From Phlebiopsis flavidoalba (Eukaryota > Basidiomycota > Agaricomycetes > Polyporales > Phanerochaetaceae), in the NCBI GenBank assembly GCA_035772785.1, contig JAOCPU010000030.1, positions 310,001-374,000 of the forward strand: a stretch of 64,000 bases of DNA. Reading direction: 5' to 3'. Shown piece after piece: positions 1 to 11,771 of the stretch. The notes beneath the pieces were generated by a model. That model saw nothing but the letters and a program-made list of their open reading frames with translations. It was not told the DNA's origin and searched no databases. Each line of letters begins with the position of its first letter. Position 1 is the first letter of the stretch. The position numbers and the translations under genes are program-made.

Positions 1-1549
1 TTAATGGACATTCCGCCAGGCATCATCTTTGCGAATTTGATTTTTGAACATATCCTCATCCTCAACCTTCGACTTTCCCCACTATCAACCCTCCGTATCC
101 TACTGAGATCCGATTCGTCCGAAACTCAGAGACCGCAAGACCAACCTTCTCAAAAACCTCCTGACAACAGGACGTCCTCGCCGAAGCGTTCTGAATCCCT
201 GTCACCAGCACAGCTCGAGGGACGGGAACTATGGGAAACGAGACTTGTCTGGTCGTCCGAACGGTACAATCGACCCGTATTATTTGTGTGATTTGTTCGA
301 CGAGATGGTTGAATACGCACTGAACTTCTCACTGCCCCTGGAGTAAGTGGCTCAATTTCTGAGTTTATCGTGAGGTTGCACTGATGAGCGATCTTCTGTA
401 CTAGAGGGTCACGACTACAACGGCATCGATTTCTACAACGTCCTCGACGCGCTCGATCCCGAAGCTCCTATGGATGCAAGTGTATTTCTGAATAGTGCGT
501 TCTCTTGTCCAAACTTCCCTACGGAAAGATCACTCAAGACAGAATAGACGACGTCGTCTACGCGCTGCGTATACATGCTCCAACGAGCAAGGACTGGGCC
601 GAAGCCATCAACTATCCGTTCGGTGATTTCCGTTTTGGCCTCGATTCTCGTCTAGAATTATGCTGACTCTCATCTTTAGGCAGTCTCAAACGAAACTGAG
701 GGTGTAGATCCCTAGCCTCGACGTAAGCATAATGATTAAAGTTGATGTATGGCGCGCAAATCTGATTGGAGTGCAAAGGCCGTATGTCTTTCTTGACGGA
801 GCTCGCTACGAACGCCACCGAACGAGGGGTGCATGTCATCGTCTATTCGGGCAATGACGATTCTCTCGTCGCGCACAGGTTGTCGGCTCAGAGGGTATGT
901 GTCGTGCTATTTTGAAGTCACAGTGTGTTGTTGACTCTTGATTTCACAGTCGTCATCCAGGTACGCTCTACAGACCGGTTTCGTTTCGGTATGAGTCTAA
1001 CTTTGGGGATAGAACAACGACTTTTGGCGGTATATCCGAGGCTTTACAAGGCCACCTTCGACCCCTTGGTACTCAAGATGATGGCGAATTTGCAGGAATA
1101 GTCCACCAAGATAGCGTAATTGGACCTTTGTCTTGTTCAAAGGCGCCGGTCATCTTGTGCCCCAGCAGCAGCCCGAACACGTGCGTTTTCAACCACCTTC
1201 CTGAAACCACTCCTTACAACAGTCCACAGGCTTTCACATTCCTCCGTGAATTCGTGTTTGGCTCTCCAACACAGACCATGGACTCATCTTCAACGGGACT
1301 GTCATCGGCGCGAGAATGTGACCCTCGCGCCCCCCCCCCTGCGCAGCCGTTTCTTCCTGGGCCAGCTGGCAATCTGTATGTGGCTAGGCTCCCGCGCACC
1401 ACTCAGTCTACTTACACCGCGCCTAGCGCGACGACTTGCTGCACTGGGAGAGCTACGCCGCGACAGCGATCGACGAAGTGCTAGTAAATTCAGCCCCCTC
1501 CCAACAGCAGCCTGAGGTACCCATAAACGTTTATCCACGATGTATGTAG
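1..1549 (+). CDS. Serine carboxypeptidase S10, copy 1 (3' part, frameshifted)
   Basis: C-terminal half of a secreted S10 serine carboxypeptidase, which removes C-terminal residues from peptides; the 5' part, including the catalytic serine, lies before the window. It parallels copy 3 (40177-42995) exon by exon: a segment reading NGTIDPYYLCDLFDEM near 260-310, then LDALDPEAPMDASVFLN at about 440-495, then HAPTSKDWAEAINYPFG. The catalytic Asp is in SGNDDSLVAH (about 850-880) and the catalytic His in GAGHLVPQQQPE (about 1140-1175). A FLREFVFG block follows near 1235-1260. The reading frame changes several times; one shift is at a run of 10 C at 1330-1339, where copy 3 has the uninterrupted motif ATLAQPFLPG. 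I take the end as the TAG at 1547-1549, after VLVNSAPSQQQPE. Family assignment is firm; whether it is a pseudogene or badly sequenced is open. Confidence 0.8.
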
Positions 1550-4500
1550 CTTGATGACAGTTGCTGCTGACGTGTTCTCGGTGCAATTATCGATAATTAA
1601 CGCATGTTAGTCAAGAGCGAGACACTACAATGAGTCGCTCCGTTGACACGCCAAAAAAACCCCAGGCTCATGCCACAGCCACATATTGTTGAAGCTGTGT
1701 CCTACAACGTACCCAAATTGGAGAGTTTAAAACATGGCAATCGCTGCGTATCTCGACCTGAAAATATTATCTTCAGAGCATGCTGCAGAGTATGTAAAAG
1801 TCTCACAATTGCATTGACGTCTTGGTGATCTTGGCCATTGGATTCTTGGTTTCTGAGAGCTACCTCGTGGACAGTGACAACCACTTCGTCACTCTTTTTA
1901 CCCCGGCATCATTTTAAATCCACTGAGTGTATCATCAGCAGATAGTCCTTCGGGGGCTTGATTCTTCTTCGTGTTGATCGCGGCTATGCAGCTGCTCGCC
2001 AATGTTTGGGCCTAGGATGCTTTCGGGGAGTCGAAAGTTAGGGGCCGAGAACTGTGAGAAAATGATTGATTGGGTGCAAGCGCCAGCGGTTTCGGAAAAC
2101 TCTTGAGGTTGAGAAGAAAGCGTTTGATGAGTATTTGTGGCTGTAAGTGGAGGTAAGTAAAGTCCTAGCTTGTAACACTTGTATCAACCCACATACTAAG
2201 ACAGAGAATAGGTCCGCGATGTGAACCGGCCTCCTGATGCATTATATCTGTTATCATGTACGAAAGCAAAGTTATTGAAACGTACAGTCAAAGTAATCGA
2301 CATTTGAGCTATATTCATTGCAAAAAGAACCCTCAAATATTTTGTCAATGCGGATATGAGCACGGTCATACTCCTTTTGATATGACGAACACAAAGTAGG
2401 CCGTGCCTATATGTTGAAGCAGTGACGCATCTGATTGCCCTGCAAATATGCGACATAACGGAACCGTTTCATGAGCAAGCTGGATGAGATAGACATCGAC
2501 AGGTTGAATCGCCGTGCCACTCTCTCCATTGACGGTGAGTTTTAATCCAGGTAGCGGCGAGTACAATCGATATCCACGACCACCGTTGAGCAGGCGGCTT
2601 ACGAGCCCTACTACCTTCACTGGTGATTACACATTACATAGAAAATCTTCAGACGCGTGTACTTACGGCTATATATAAAGTACGGTTCAGTGAATTTACC
2701 GCTTAAACAATGCGTGAATGTACTCACGCTAGGTTGGCTTGAGGAGATATCTATAATAATACTCCAACTACTTCGCGCACACCGAGAGTAAAGGCGTGGC
2801 AGTATATTCAACTGGAGCTGCTATGAAAGCAAACTTGCGAATGATAAAAATCAGGGTCAGACCGCGCTCTCCAAGACCGTGAAGTTTACTGTCACCTTAC
2901 CAAATTCGTTCCAATCGGTACGAGCCCTAGAAAAGCGACAATGAAGCGTACGAACGGACTCTGATCCCAAATTGCGTAGAACCTAAGTGCAGGAGAATAC
3001 TCGAGTCGGACGGATTAATTGGTGCTATAAGAATCAAGATTGGACCCGAAGTTTTATCTTACCAGAGACTTGTAAAAAGCTAAACGATGCCTCTACAATC
3101 CCCACCGTGTCCGTGTGCCCAGCGGCTTACAACTATCATAGTTTTGAACTTGAAGCATGGCTGAAAGACCATACAATCACAGTACCTCTAAAGTCAGAAC
3201 CAACGTCAGATGTGGCCGCACACCATGTGAACATTAGCCCACTGTGGCTGTGACAGGGAGGATCGACAACACTGCATTGACGACCATGAGACCCAGCGGT
3301 GCTAAGCAGCAATGCAGACGTCAATGTCAATTTGTTTTTCTTCTCCCAAACAGCATGGACTTCGTCCTCAAAGGTAATAGTATAACTCATATACTACCAG
3401 GCCTGCATTAGTGAATCATCGCCGTCAATGCACGTCGAACCAAACACCCGAAGCTCGGATGAGATGTACGTACATGAGAGGGGGAGCGTTGTATAGTGCT
3501 AGTACTGCTCTGTACGCGTGATCGATTATGAGATTCAAGTTGGGTCTATAACTTGAGGCCGATCAACATACTGTTGAGAATAGGCTGCTAGATATGAAGC
3601 TGCTGAGTTGGACATGCTAGCTTTCGAGGGGTTGGCGGGTCAGCTGCGGTAACTATTTGCCTGGATATCATGGTGTCTTTATCGGTCGAATAAAACCATT
3701 TTCTGGAGGGAAACGCATCCAAGACATCCACTACAGTGGCCCCATGTGCGAGGATAAGATTTGAATGCGATCAAAGAGACTGGCGAAGCCCGCTTCCGAG
3801 ATGTAAGTTGGAAAGTTCCAATAACATCGGTAGTTGTAGAGATAGATAGTTGAATACTGAGCAACATGAATCAGTACAGAATGAGGGCACGGCGCACTGT
3901 AGAATCGTTAATTGTGAGCTACTTGGAAATGGAGAATATGGAGATAAGAGACCGAAGGTAGCGTATCACATACCGAATCAAGCTTCGGAGATTTTGTCTT
4001 TGTTCTTGCGCTATATCTGTAAAAGCCATAGCTCCCAGGCGATCTCATGGGTCACGCATTTATTCTGTGAACGGTTCCTCGTAACTCTCGAGCGTGTTTC
4101 CTGGGGCCCTGCGTGTGGGGCGTTGGGGCAGGACTAGTCATATGCGCCAGAATCAGAGTTATGTTTTCGGACCTTGGGGGGTTTTTTTTTGTTTTGTTCA
4201 GCTTACTCCTTGAGTTGTACGGCTGGTACAATGCTATGTGAATGTGTATGATAGTTTGGCGGAAATTACTGTGCGATTTCGAGCAGCGGAGCAGATCAAA
4301 GGCGAGCTTATCACTGCCTTTCCCGCCCCACCCAGTCACGATGCGATCAAGTCCAAGATTCCATCTTCGTCATAAAGACCATCCTGAACAACTTCGCTGA
4401 TGGACATCAGGAAGAGATTTGCTCTTGAATGGGGGAATCAGCTGTGGGAGGGATCTTGCTGAACGCAGCATGTCAACATGGCTATTCAAGCATCCTGTGC

Positions 4501-5017
4501 GGAAGTGTTGTTATCAGGTAGATTGTATACTGGTCCATGGCTGACCTTGATAGTATACTCGGCTTCGATAATCGGTCGTAATCGACGTCTTTGTTGGTAT
4601 TCAACAGTTGATGAAGAAGCAATGCGGCATAAATATCAGTCCCCAGACACATCGTGGCTTCGATAGGGCATAATTTTAAACCATAATTCGAATAATTCGA
4701 TTCGGAAGCGAGTGGGCCTGAGTGTCTCCAGTTGAGCTGGGGTGTTGGTGCTGAATTCACGCAATTTCCAGCGAAACTGACATGGGCGCTTAGCATATTC
4801 AATAATCACGTGCTTGTGTTTCTATATCCCTGAAGGCTTCTGCTGTCGACCAGCTTGTTCCGGATGTCTTTGCCTTGCCGTTGCAGGTGAATTGTCGTAC
4901 GCTATATATCACATAGAGGACCCTACCCTCTATCTCACCAACTCTCATGCTGTCTGCTCTGAAGCCTCGTCTGCACCCTCCAGCACACTTCCTCGGCAGA
5001 GCGCATTGAGACGAACC
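1550..5017. other. Long interval without a recognisable gene
   Basis: No conserved family could be read in any frame. Open stretches are short (under about 110 codons) and conflict between strands. The most protein-like is 2366-2620 on the minus strand (about 84 codons, containing SPLPGLKLTVNGESGT), which could be an exon of an unrecognised gene. The sequence is less GC-rich than the genes around it. The last part, about 4800-5017, is probably promoter of the carnitine acetyltransferase gene. Confidence 0.4.
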
Positions 5018-7421
5018 ATGGCTAGTAACTCTCACAGACCCGCAAATTGGAAAGAACGAGCTCCCGCACCTCTGGAGGGGCCTAACGTTTGCGGCGCAGG
5101 CATCGTTACCGAGATTTAACCTGTGCCAGAGCTTTCCGAAAACGCTCATGAAGCTGAAGAGAGTCTTGAAGCCGATCGCGCGGAACAGCGCTGAGTGGGA
5201 GCGAGTTGCCAAAACAAATATTGACGAGTTTCGCTGTAAAGCAGGGACCCACATGTGCATGAAAGGCTTGTACAAAGAGCCAAAGAACGGGATCATTGGT
5301 TTGGAGGAGTGGTGATTTGGAGTTTTGTATTTGGGGTACTTGGGCTACCGCGACTCGTGTGAGTGCTGGGCTTTTTGGCTTGGCTACGGACACTTCTAGA
5401 CGTGTATTCAGGTTGTCATCAACGTAATCGTTACATACTGTGAGTTCTGTGTTATGAATGGCTACTCCCATAAAACTTCACAATATAAAAATCCAGATGG
5501 TTTTAAACGAATCCCCTGTGCCGCATCTCCCACAAAGGAGTACACATCGCGCTGCTTCACTTGTTCGCGTGAATCCACAAATGCTTTTCCGTCTGAAACA
5601 GTTCAACGGAGAGGACAAGGTCAAAAAACCTGGAGGCTACCCGTGTCCTGGTCCGTTGTGCATGGACACTTGGAGGTACGCACACGTTGTGCACCATCTT
5701 CCTAGTCAAGCAACCCACTACAATCCCAGATGGATGTTCGATTGTTGTCGGATACCTGGGCAAGAAAAGCTTAGGACTGGAGCGCTGTCATACGCCAAAC
5801 AAGGGGATGGACGGCTCTTCTGGGCATATTGTTGTATTCCGCAAAGGTCGAGCGTATAAACTCGAACCCTGGCAGGATGGACGGCTGCTTAGTATCTCGG
5901 AGGCTGGAGAAGTAGCCTCCGACGAGTGTGTCAAATGAGATTATACTGACAGGGTTTGCGTAGGACAGATCAAATTAATAGTCGCCAGTACCACCAAAGA
6001 ATATCCTCAAGTTGGCGATTTTTATCTACTGACGATCGTGATATCTGGGCAAAGGTGACTCACAACTCATGGTGTAGTGCTCGGATATTCAATTATAGTT
6101 AGAACTATGCAGCTTTACGAGAGAAATCTCCACTCAACGCAGAAAAATCTTGGAGACGATACAATCCGCCGCCTTTGTGCTCTCCCTCGATGACATGACG
6201 CCGACCGAACTTCCTCGATCACAGCAACTCCCTTTGGCATGGTGGTCGCGTCAACAAGCCCCATGAGCACCTCCTCGGTCTCCGTAACCGCTGGGTCGAC
6301 AAACCAGTCCAATTTTATCGTTTACGACAATGGCAAGGCTGGCATAATGGGCGAACACTCCTGTTATGGATGGAACACCCACTGTCGGCACTTTGCGATT
6401 TCCCGTACTCGATATGATCGCCCAAGGCCCGGACTTTGACACGGGAGACTCTGCCCCACATGGACCAGTCGCAAAAAAATGCCTGAGCCGATGGACTGGA
6501 CGCTCGACGCCAACCTCGAGGTGGAGAAAGTGCAGTCTGCAGCCACCAGGCTCAACGCGCTCATCGACACCCAGGGTCATGGGCCATGTTCAGGCTCCAT
6601 ACGGGAAGGCCGCGATCAAGAAGTCGGCGTTAGCCCCGACTCGTGGGCGCAGATGAATCGTGCAGCTTGCCTATGCGCACGCGATTCCTCGCCCGACTCG
6701 GGTATGCAGCAGGCGAGGGGGGCACGTATGACGGCGGCACGACGACGCGCAAGTTTTACAAGGGCCGCAACTGAGGCGATCCGGGTCGTCACCAGTGAAA
6801 AAGCGATGCGTGGGTTAAAAGCATGAACGACGGCGAGGTCAGCAATGCAAAACGTCGGGAGCTATTTGCGGCTGCGGTGCAGAAGCACGTTAAGCTCGCG
6901 AAGGAGGCTGGGAAATGGCCTTGGTGTGGACAGACATCTTCTTGGTGCGCCTGCCCTTCGCATTGAATGACAGTCTCCTAATTCTCTCTCCACAGGTCTA
7001 AAGCTACTGCACGCCCAGTGCCGAGCCGGTCCCTCAGCTGACTTCCAGGACGACAGTCTTCAAACGCTCTTCGAACTGGGTACTGAGCACTTCGGCTATC
7101 TTCTCCCAAACACTTCAAGCCTTACGGATGGGGCGAGGTGTGTCACCACACGTACAACTCTGAATCCTCGCTTAACATGCCTCAGGTTGTTCCCAATGGC
7201 TTTGGTGTGGCGTACATGACGGGTTTTGACGGTCAGATGTCCCTCGCCCCTCGTCTCGCCGACGAACGAGCTGACGGTTCACGTAGATTATCTGCAATAT
7301 ACCATCACGTCGCGGAAAAGAGATGGACAACGCTTCGTTCTGCAAAGAGATAGAGAAGTCAGCCCTCGAGTTGTACCAGCTATATGCAGAGGTTGCTCCT
7401 CCAATCAAAGCAAACTTGTAA
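5018..7421 (+). CDS. Carnitine O-acetyltransferase (choline/carnitine acyltransferase family), frameshifted
   Basis: Transfers acetyl groups between CoA and carnitine, the shuttle that moves acetyl units between peroxisome, cytosol and mitochondrion. I chose the ATG at 5018 (context ACCATGG), followed by MASNSHRPANWKE. The family N-terminus follows as LTFAAQASLPR (about 5085-5115). A substrate-site block reads THRAASLVR then GPLCMDTWR and WMFDCCRIP (about 5540-5760). Next come GHIVVFRKGRAYKLEPWQDG (about 5823-5880), ETIQSAAFVLSLDDMTP (about 6157-6207) and the RWVDKP block. The catalytic His lies in GEHS at about 6350. The C-terminal part has SSLNMPQVVPNGFGVAYM (about 7158-7220) and ends EIEKSALELYQLYAEV...KANL with TAA at 7419-7421. 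An intron GTGCGC...CCACAG fits at about 6940-6996. The frame shifts many times, and a TGA replaces the second Trp of the usual EEWW motif near 5310. Outer limits are well fixed by both ends of the family. Confidence 0.82.
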
Positions 7422-8932
7422 TGTCTCGAACACGGTGATATATATTTCGAATTAGAATACTAATTCAACCAAGCTTGGTCTGAGGATAGACCGAGATAAG
7501 TCCGCCTAGTAGGACTAACCCATAGCCTTCTACAGCTCTTCTGTTACTTCTGCACCCACGTCGGACTCGGATACTGACTTGTTGCGAAAATCGAGGAGCA
7601 CAGGAGCCGCGCGATCGAGTGATCTCCCAGTCAAGCGCGTGGCGAAGATCACCACATGGTGCTTTTTGTCCGAGTCGGAAAGTGGCGATCAGGGTCCCGA
7701 ACCTCCGCGACAAGCCTTTTACTGCGCGTTGGATGAGGTAGCTATCCGTAAGTGCGTAGCCTTGGTCCTTTTACACATTGTTCTTTGTTCACGCACATGC
7801 TCCTCAGTTGACGGGTCACCGGAACACCCATACATTGGCCGAGGCAGGTCAGTTTGTAATTTGATGTATGGGGTAGCCTGTAACGCGATATCCCCGAAGG
7901 ATCCGAGTCTTGGTAATATTGTCCAGTCCATCGGGATTTGAGACAGGTGGCTAGGGATGCTTGCGCGCACAGGTGAGCACGAATGGGTCCAGCTTCGCAT
8001 GAAACCTGGCGTCACATTTTACTGACTCTGTGTAAGGCCGGCCGTATGACGCGAATATTCATTTGTGAGGGGTCTGGCTGAGTGGGCCGTCTCGAACGGC
8101 ATGTGATGCTCAAAAACGTATCCCCACATTCATTCCAGTTCCGGCCTTTAATCTTAAGCTCCAGATCTAGGCTGTTCAAGGTCTTGTTGACGCAGCTCCG
8201 ACCGTGAGCGATATCTTGGCGATTTTCCCTCCAACATTTTGCAATGGCATCATATTGACATGGTTTTTACGCAAAGCTGACAAGCGGAGCATTAGCTGCT
8301 AAAGCTTCCCAGTTCGTATCATCTATGCCATGACATTCTCGTCACGTATGGATACCAAGGCTTTGCCATCATGACGCAGAAGAGCTATGCAGCCGCGGTA
8401 AACTACGCTCGTAGCGTAAATAGCCTGCATGCCTTGTCGCATGAGAGGATCGAGCCTCTAACGTGCTGTAAGTGAATAGTCATGCTTTGAAATCCCGAGC
8501 CTCGGCTAATGTTTTGTTAGTGTTCATCATCATATCCAGACTGCCAGGGGAATGAAATTGGATCAAGCTACACGAAACACATTCGGGCGGTATGTTCGCG
8601 CCCTCTCCAGCACAGCAACCACTTTTTCTGTCGCAGTGACCTCTCCCATATGGAAGGCAATGGCCTTGGCATCCGTACACCACCATCAGAAACGCCATAC
8701 TCCCGACGACTACGCATTGAGTCTCATTCACGTCTCGGGAGGATGCGTGGACACAAGTCGCCTGCATTGTACTTCCAGGTACGCGTCAGGTACGCGAGAA
8801 CATAAAGAAACGCTGGGTTAATAGGATGGTGGTGCTCGAAGGGTATAAAGGCTGGAATGTATTCACAAGATTCCGTCAAGTGTTCGACACTTGCTTGCAG
8901 CTCCTCATCGCTCCTCCAATCTACATCCCAGG
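7422..8932. other. Interval between carnitine acetyltransferase and secreted-protein gene
   Basis: I recognise nothing here. An open stretch on the plus strand at 7579-7941 (Ser/Asp-rich start, then VDGSPEHPYIGRGRS) and another at 8552-8821 look mildly protein-like but match no family I know. The last 100 bases are the promoter of the next gene. Confidence 0.35.
8844..8850 (+). promoter_or_regulatory. TATA box of the small secreted protein gene
   Basis: TATAAAG lies 83 bases before the ATG at 8933, a normal spacing for a fungal gene. The transcript leader after it is pyrimidine-rich, as is common in highly expressed basidiomycete genes. Confidence 0.5.
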
Positions 8933-9808
8933 ATGAAGGTTCTCCTCCTTACCGCAGCCGTCGCTGCTGCCTCTTTCGCCAGCGCCGCGATCCTCCCAAG
9001 CGCGAACGTTACGGGCGTGAAGGAGCCCGAAGGTCAGTTCGATCTCCTCCTAATGCAGCTTCATTGTACCGAATTTATATTTATAGGCTGCATTGAGGGA
9101 ACTTCCGAGCTGGTTGTGCTTGACGATATCGACGGCAAACCGTGTACACCGTGCACAGCTGCATACCCAAGCCTGCTGACTAGCGAGCGCCGCGCCGATG
9201 ACTTGACTTCTTTGGAGAAGCGAAACCAGAACCTCTGTGGTGCTCCGTGCACTACCTACTGCAATAGTGGCAGTGGACCGGGTCCAACCCCAATGGTGAG
9301 TTGTAGTGCTCGTGTTTGGCGTGTAGCTTTCTGACTGACATAATTTATTCTCAGACTGTACTGCAATGGGCCAAGTGCGTAATCTCCAGTAACGGCAGTC
9401 GTCATTAAAACTGAACTGTGTGTGTAGTAAGCAGGCTAATCAGGGCACTTTCATCATCAAGCCGGGCACTCTTTGGTACTGGAATTACGCCAGTTGCCAA
9501 GCTTACATGAACAACCAACTCAACCCCGCTCAAGATATCGTCTACTGCTACGATTGGGGCAGCTGTAAGACCATCCCACTTTTACATACAGATCAGTCGT
9601 TAACGCACATCTGCGCATTAGGGGCAGGCGTTGTTAACTATCTGGCATGGAAATTGCCAGGGCACTACCGGCGACAACGGGGTGGGGGTAGTTGCCACTT
9701 TTAGACGACAATACTGGGAATCTGTAAGTTTGTCTCTCATGATGTAATCTTGAGCGATCTTTTCTTACCTATCATTGGAAAGCATGGATCCAAGTCCAGA
9801 CTGCCTGA
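8933..9808 (+). CDS. Small secreted cysteine-containing protein, copy 1
   Basis: Starts MKVLLLTAAVAAASFASA, a clean signal peptide, so the product should be exported. Introns fit at about 9034-9087 (after KEPEG), 9295-9354 and 9380-9428. The mature part has LCGAPCTTYCNSGSGPGP, then ANQGTFIIKPGTLWYWNYAS, then CQAYMNNQLNPAQDIVYCYD, all in phase across the last intron. A further intron beginning GTAAGA at about 9564 is likely. After it the frame slips among three readings that contain LAW, CQGTTGDNG, GGSCHF and DNTGN. A final short exon gives WIQVQTA and stop at 9806-9808. A second copy on the minus strand (54552-54960) has the same terminal exon, intron positions and SCHF/DNTG blocks, which supports this model. 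I do not recognise the family; the function is unknown. Confidence 0.6.
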
Positions 9809-10264
9809 GGCGCTGTTGAGAAATCGGAGCCAAACGACAAACCTTGATACTTGTTTTATTACGGATTTATTTTTTTGTCATTATTCCGATAAGCGAAAAA
9901 AATGGACTCCTCGTCCTGACATTCCTCTTTTTTGCTGAATGGTTTGGCGCCAAGCTATTCTCCGATTAGAATATATTTCTCAGTACAATGAGGTAATTTA
10001 CATGGGCAGGAGAGGTATAAGCTGGGTATAAGTAGCCGCACGCTTTCTGCACGCGCGAAACATTACTACGCACCACTGCAGAGAGCGTCTGGGCATTTCG
10101 GGGTGGAGACGATTCCTTGCTTGCTTTGGAATAGATGTTCGTCAAGCTGCTCTACTGTATTCTTACACTGGTGTTCAATTCGCCCGAATAGTCCTCCCAA
10201 GCCAGTCCAAGCCCGGCTATCTCCGAGCAATGATGTGGCGTGGGGCGCATCAAGGTCCGGTGAT
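9809..10264. other. Interval between secreted-protein gene and hAT element
   Basis: No gene recognised. Two TATA-like motifs (GGTATAAG) at about 10014-10035 precede about 60 bases of pyrimidine-rich sequence. This could be a promoter, but I found no convincing coding sequence downstream, because the hAT-type element starts at 10273. Confidence 0.35.
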
Positions 10265-10272
10265 GGATCGAC
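10265..10272. repeat. Target-site duplication, left copy
   Basis: GGATCGAC, directly adjoining the left inverted repeat and identical to 10797-10804 beyond the right one. Confidence 0.82.
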
Positions 10273-10796
10273 TAGTGTTGCCGCAGGGGCTTGGGCTGCC
10301 CCGGGGCGAGCACCCATACCCACCCCGACGGCATCGCCGGCATCACGCCCCGGGGCAGTCCTGGGGTGCACGTGATCCACCCCAGGGCCACCCCGGGGTT
10401 TGCCCCAGGGCAGCGCCATACGCACCACAACGTCCATGACGTAAACAGGTTTCCCACCACAGCCGCTCGCGCCGGCGCTACACTGAAGGCAAATGTGCAT
10501 GCCTTCGAGCCAGAGCACTACTTGAGCTTTTGCATGGTTTTAAATACGGCATGTAGCTTTTTGGTATGCCAAGATGGTGTCGTTGTGTGAATTTTATTAT
10601 GATTATTGATGGTTAATCTGTTGCTGCGTAGGCCTATTCAACCAAACCGTGCGAGTTTGGTGGGAATGACCCTGAGTGGGGTGCCCTGGGCTGCCCCGGG
10701 GCGAGCCACGTGCTGCCCCGGGGCAGCCTGGGGCGACCAAGCCGGAGATGCCGTCCGCCCGGGGCTTGAGCCCAAGCCCACCCCGCGGCAACACTA
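10273..10796. mobile_element. Non-autonomous hAT-type transposon (MITE), 524 bp
   Basis: The ends are perfect 12-bp inverted repeats: TAGTGTTGCCGC at 10273-10284 and its complement at 10785-10796. An identical 8-bp direct repeat, GGATCGAC, flanks them at 10265-10272 and 10797-10804. An 8-bp target duplication with ends beginning TAGTG fits the hAT superfamily. The inverted similarity continues imperfectly inward for about 150 bases. Both arms are filled with short GC motifs around GGGGC and CCCCGGGGC in both orientations (roughly 10295-10425 and 10675-10780), resembling the subterminal transposase-binding clusters of hAT elements. The middle (about 10440-10660) is AT-richer and has no transposase-like reading frame, so it must be moved in trans. 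Classification rests on the termini only. Confidence 0.82.
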
Positions 10797-10804
10797 GGAT
10801 CGAC
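10797..10804. repeat. Target-site duplication, right copy
   Basis: GGATCGAC, identical to 10265-10272 and in the same orientation, as expected for the duplicated insertion site. Confidence 0.82.
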
Positions 10805-11771
10805 TTTGTGTTTTACCACCACCGCAGATCGTCTACGGTCATGACCAGGTCTGACCAGACTGCGGTGCGTACCAAGGGTCCTCCTCAGTTGTAAAAAGTC
10901 ACGCAATCTCTGACACTGAAAACTGAGCTGCTTTTTTTATACCAGTGCCAGAAAGATGGGTCGCGAACATCTGCGCTCACACCGGGCCCGCCTCCGGCGC
11001 AGTGGCCAGAGAACCAAGCCTCAGCAAATCCGAGTCGGATTTGCTGAGGCTTGGAGTCAAAGTTCGGGCTGACACATGGGCTATTCCCGTATACCACGGG
11101 GTGTTTCATTTCACCTCGTTTAAATTGGCTCAATCTGGTCCGTGCTCATAAGCTCATTGTAAAGGGGACGGTGAGGGATCCTCATTCAAATGGAAGCTAT
11201 TGCGGCGGAGCCGAAGGATGGCACACCACATCGGCCTCTGGTCATATTGTATGATGTGAGTTTCTACTTGATCCCTCTACTTACCCTGGTTTAGCTGATA
11301 CCGATCATTTGCGCTTATATTCTGCGAAACTGACAACCGGAAAACGCGTCTGTTTGTTTCTGCTCTTTTTCTTCAGTATTGGCGTTCTTCTCCCTAGGAG
11401 GGATAGCGACCGTGGGGCGGGGGCGGGCGGTCCGGGAGCGGTGGAAAGCGCAGATCTTCTGGAGAGTGAGGGTTGGCGCTTAACCCAGCTTTCCCTGTTT
11501 TGGGCAGGTATAGTAGTGATACATCAAGGGCTGCCTCGTTCGCCGCTCTTGGAGGCACACTTTATGCTTGCGAACATCGCTGTCAGCGGTGAATAATATT
11601 GATTGAAGGGATAGGAGGCTCTGTGCTCGAAGTTTATTGATAATTGAGATATAGCTAGCTGCTACGTAAACTAATCGAATACAAGGTGTCGGAAAATGAC
11701 TTCACGAGTCGACTCGACTTTGTACTCCACGAAAGCAGCGAAAGCCTGTTCCTCGCATTTTCCTTGCTGCC
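10805..11771. other. Interval after the hAT element, containing a palindrome
   Basis: No gene recognised. It contains the perfect palindrome at 11014-11054, and an open stretch at 11309-11596 (+) with a hydrophobic segment but no recognisable family. Confidence 0.35.
11014..11054. repeat. Perfect 41-base palindrome (20-bp arms, 1-base centre)
   Basis: Arms at 11014-11033 and 11035-11054 are exact reverse complements around a single G at 11034. The bases just outside do not pair, so the boundaries are sharp. A transcript would fold into a near loop-free hairpin. No target duplication is visible, so I do not call it a transposon. Confidence 0.9.

Noticed and set aside
10290..10790. GC-rich hairpins as terminators or a CpG-rich promoter
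   Set aside because: The sharp terminal repeats and target duplication explain the structure better as a transposon, and hairpin terminators of the bacterial kind do not apply in a fungus.
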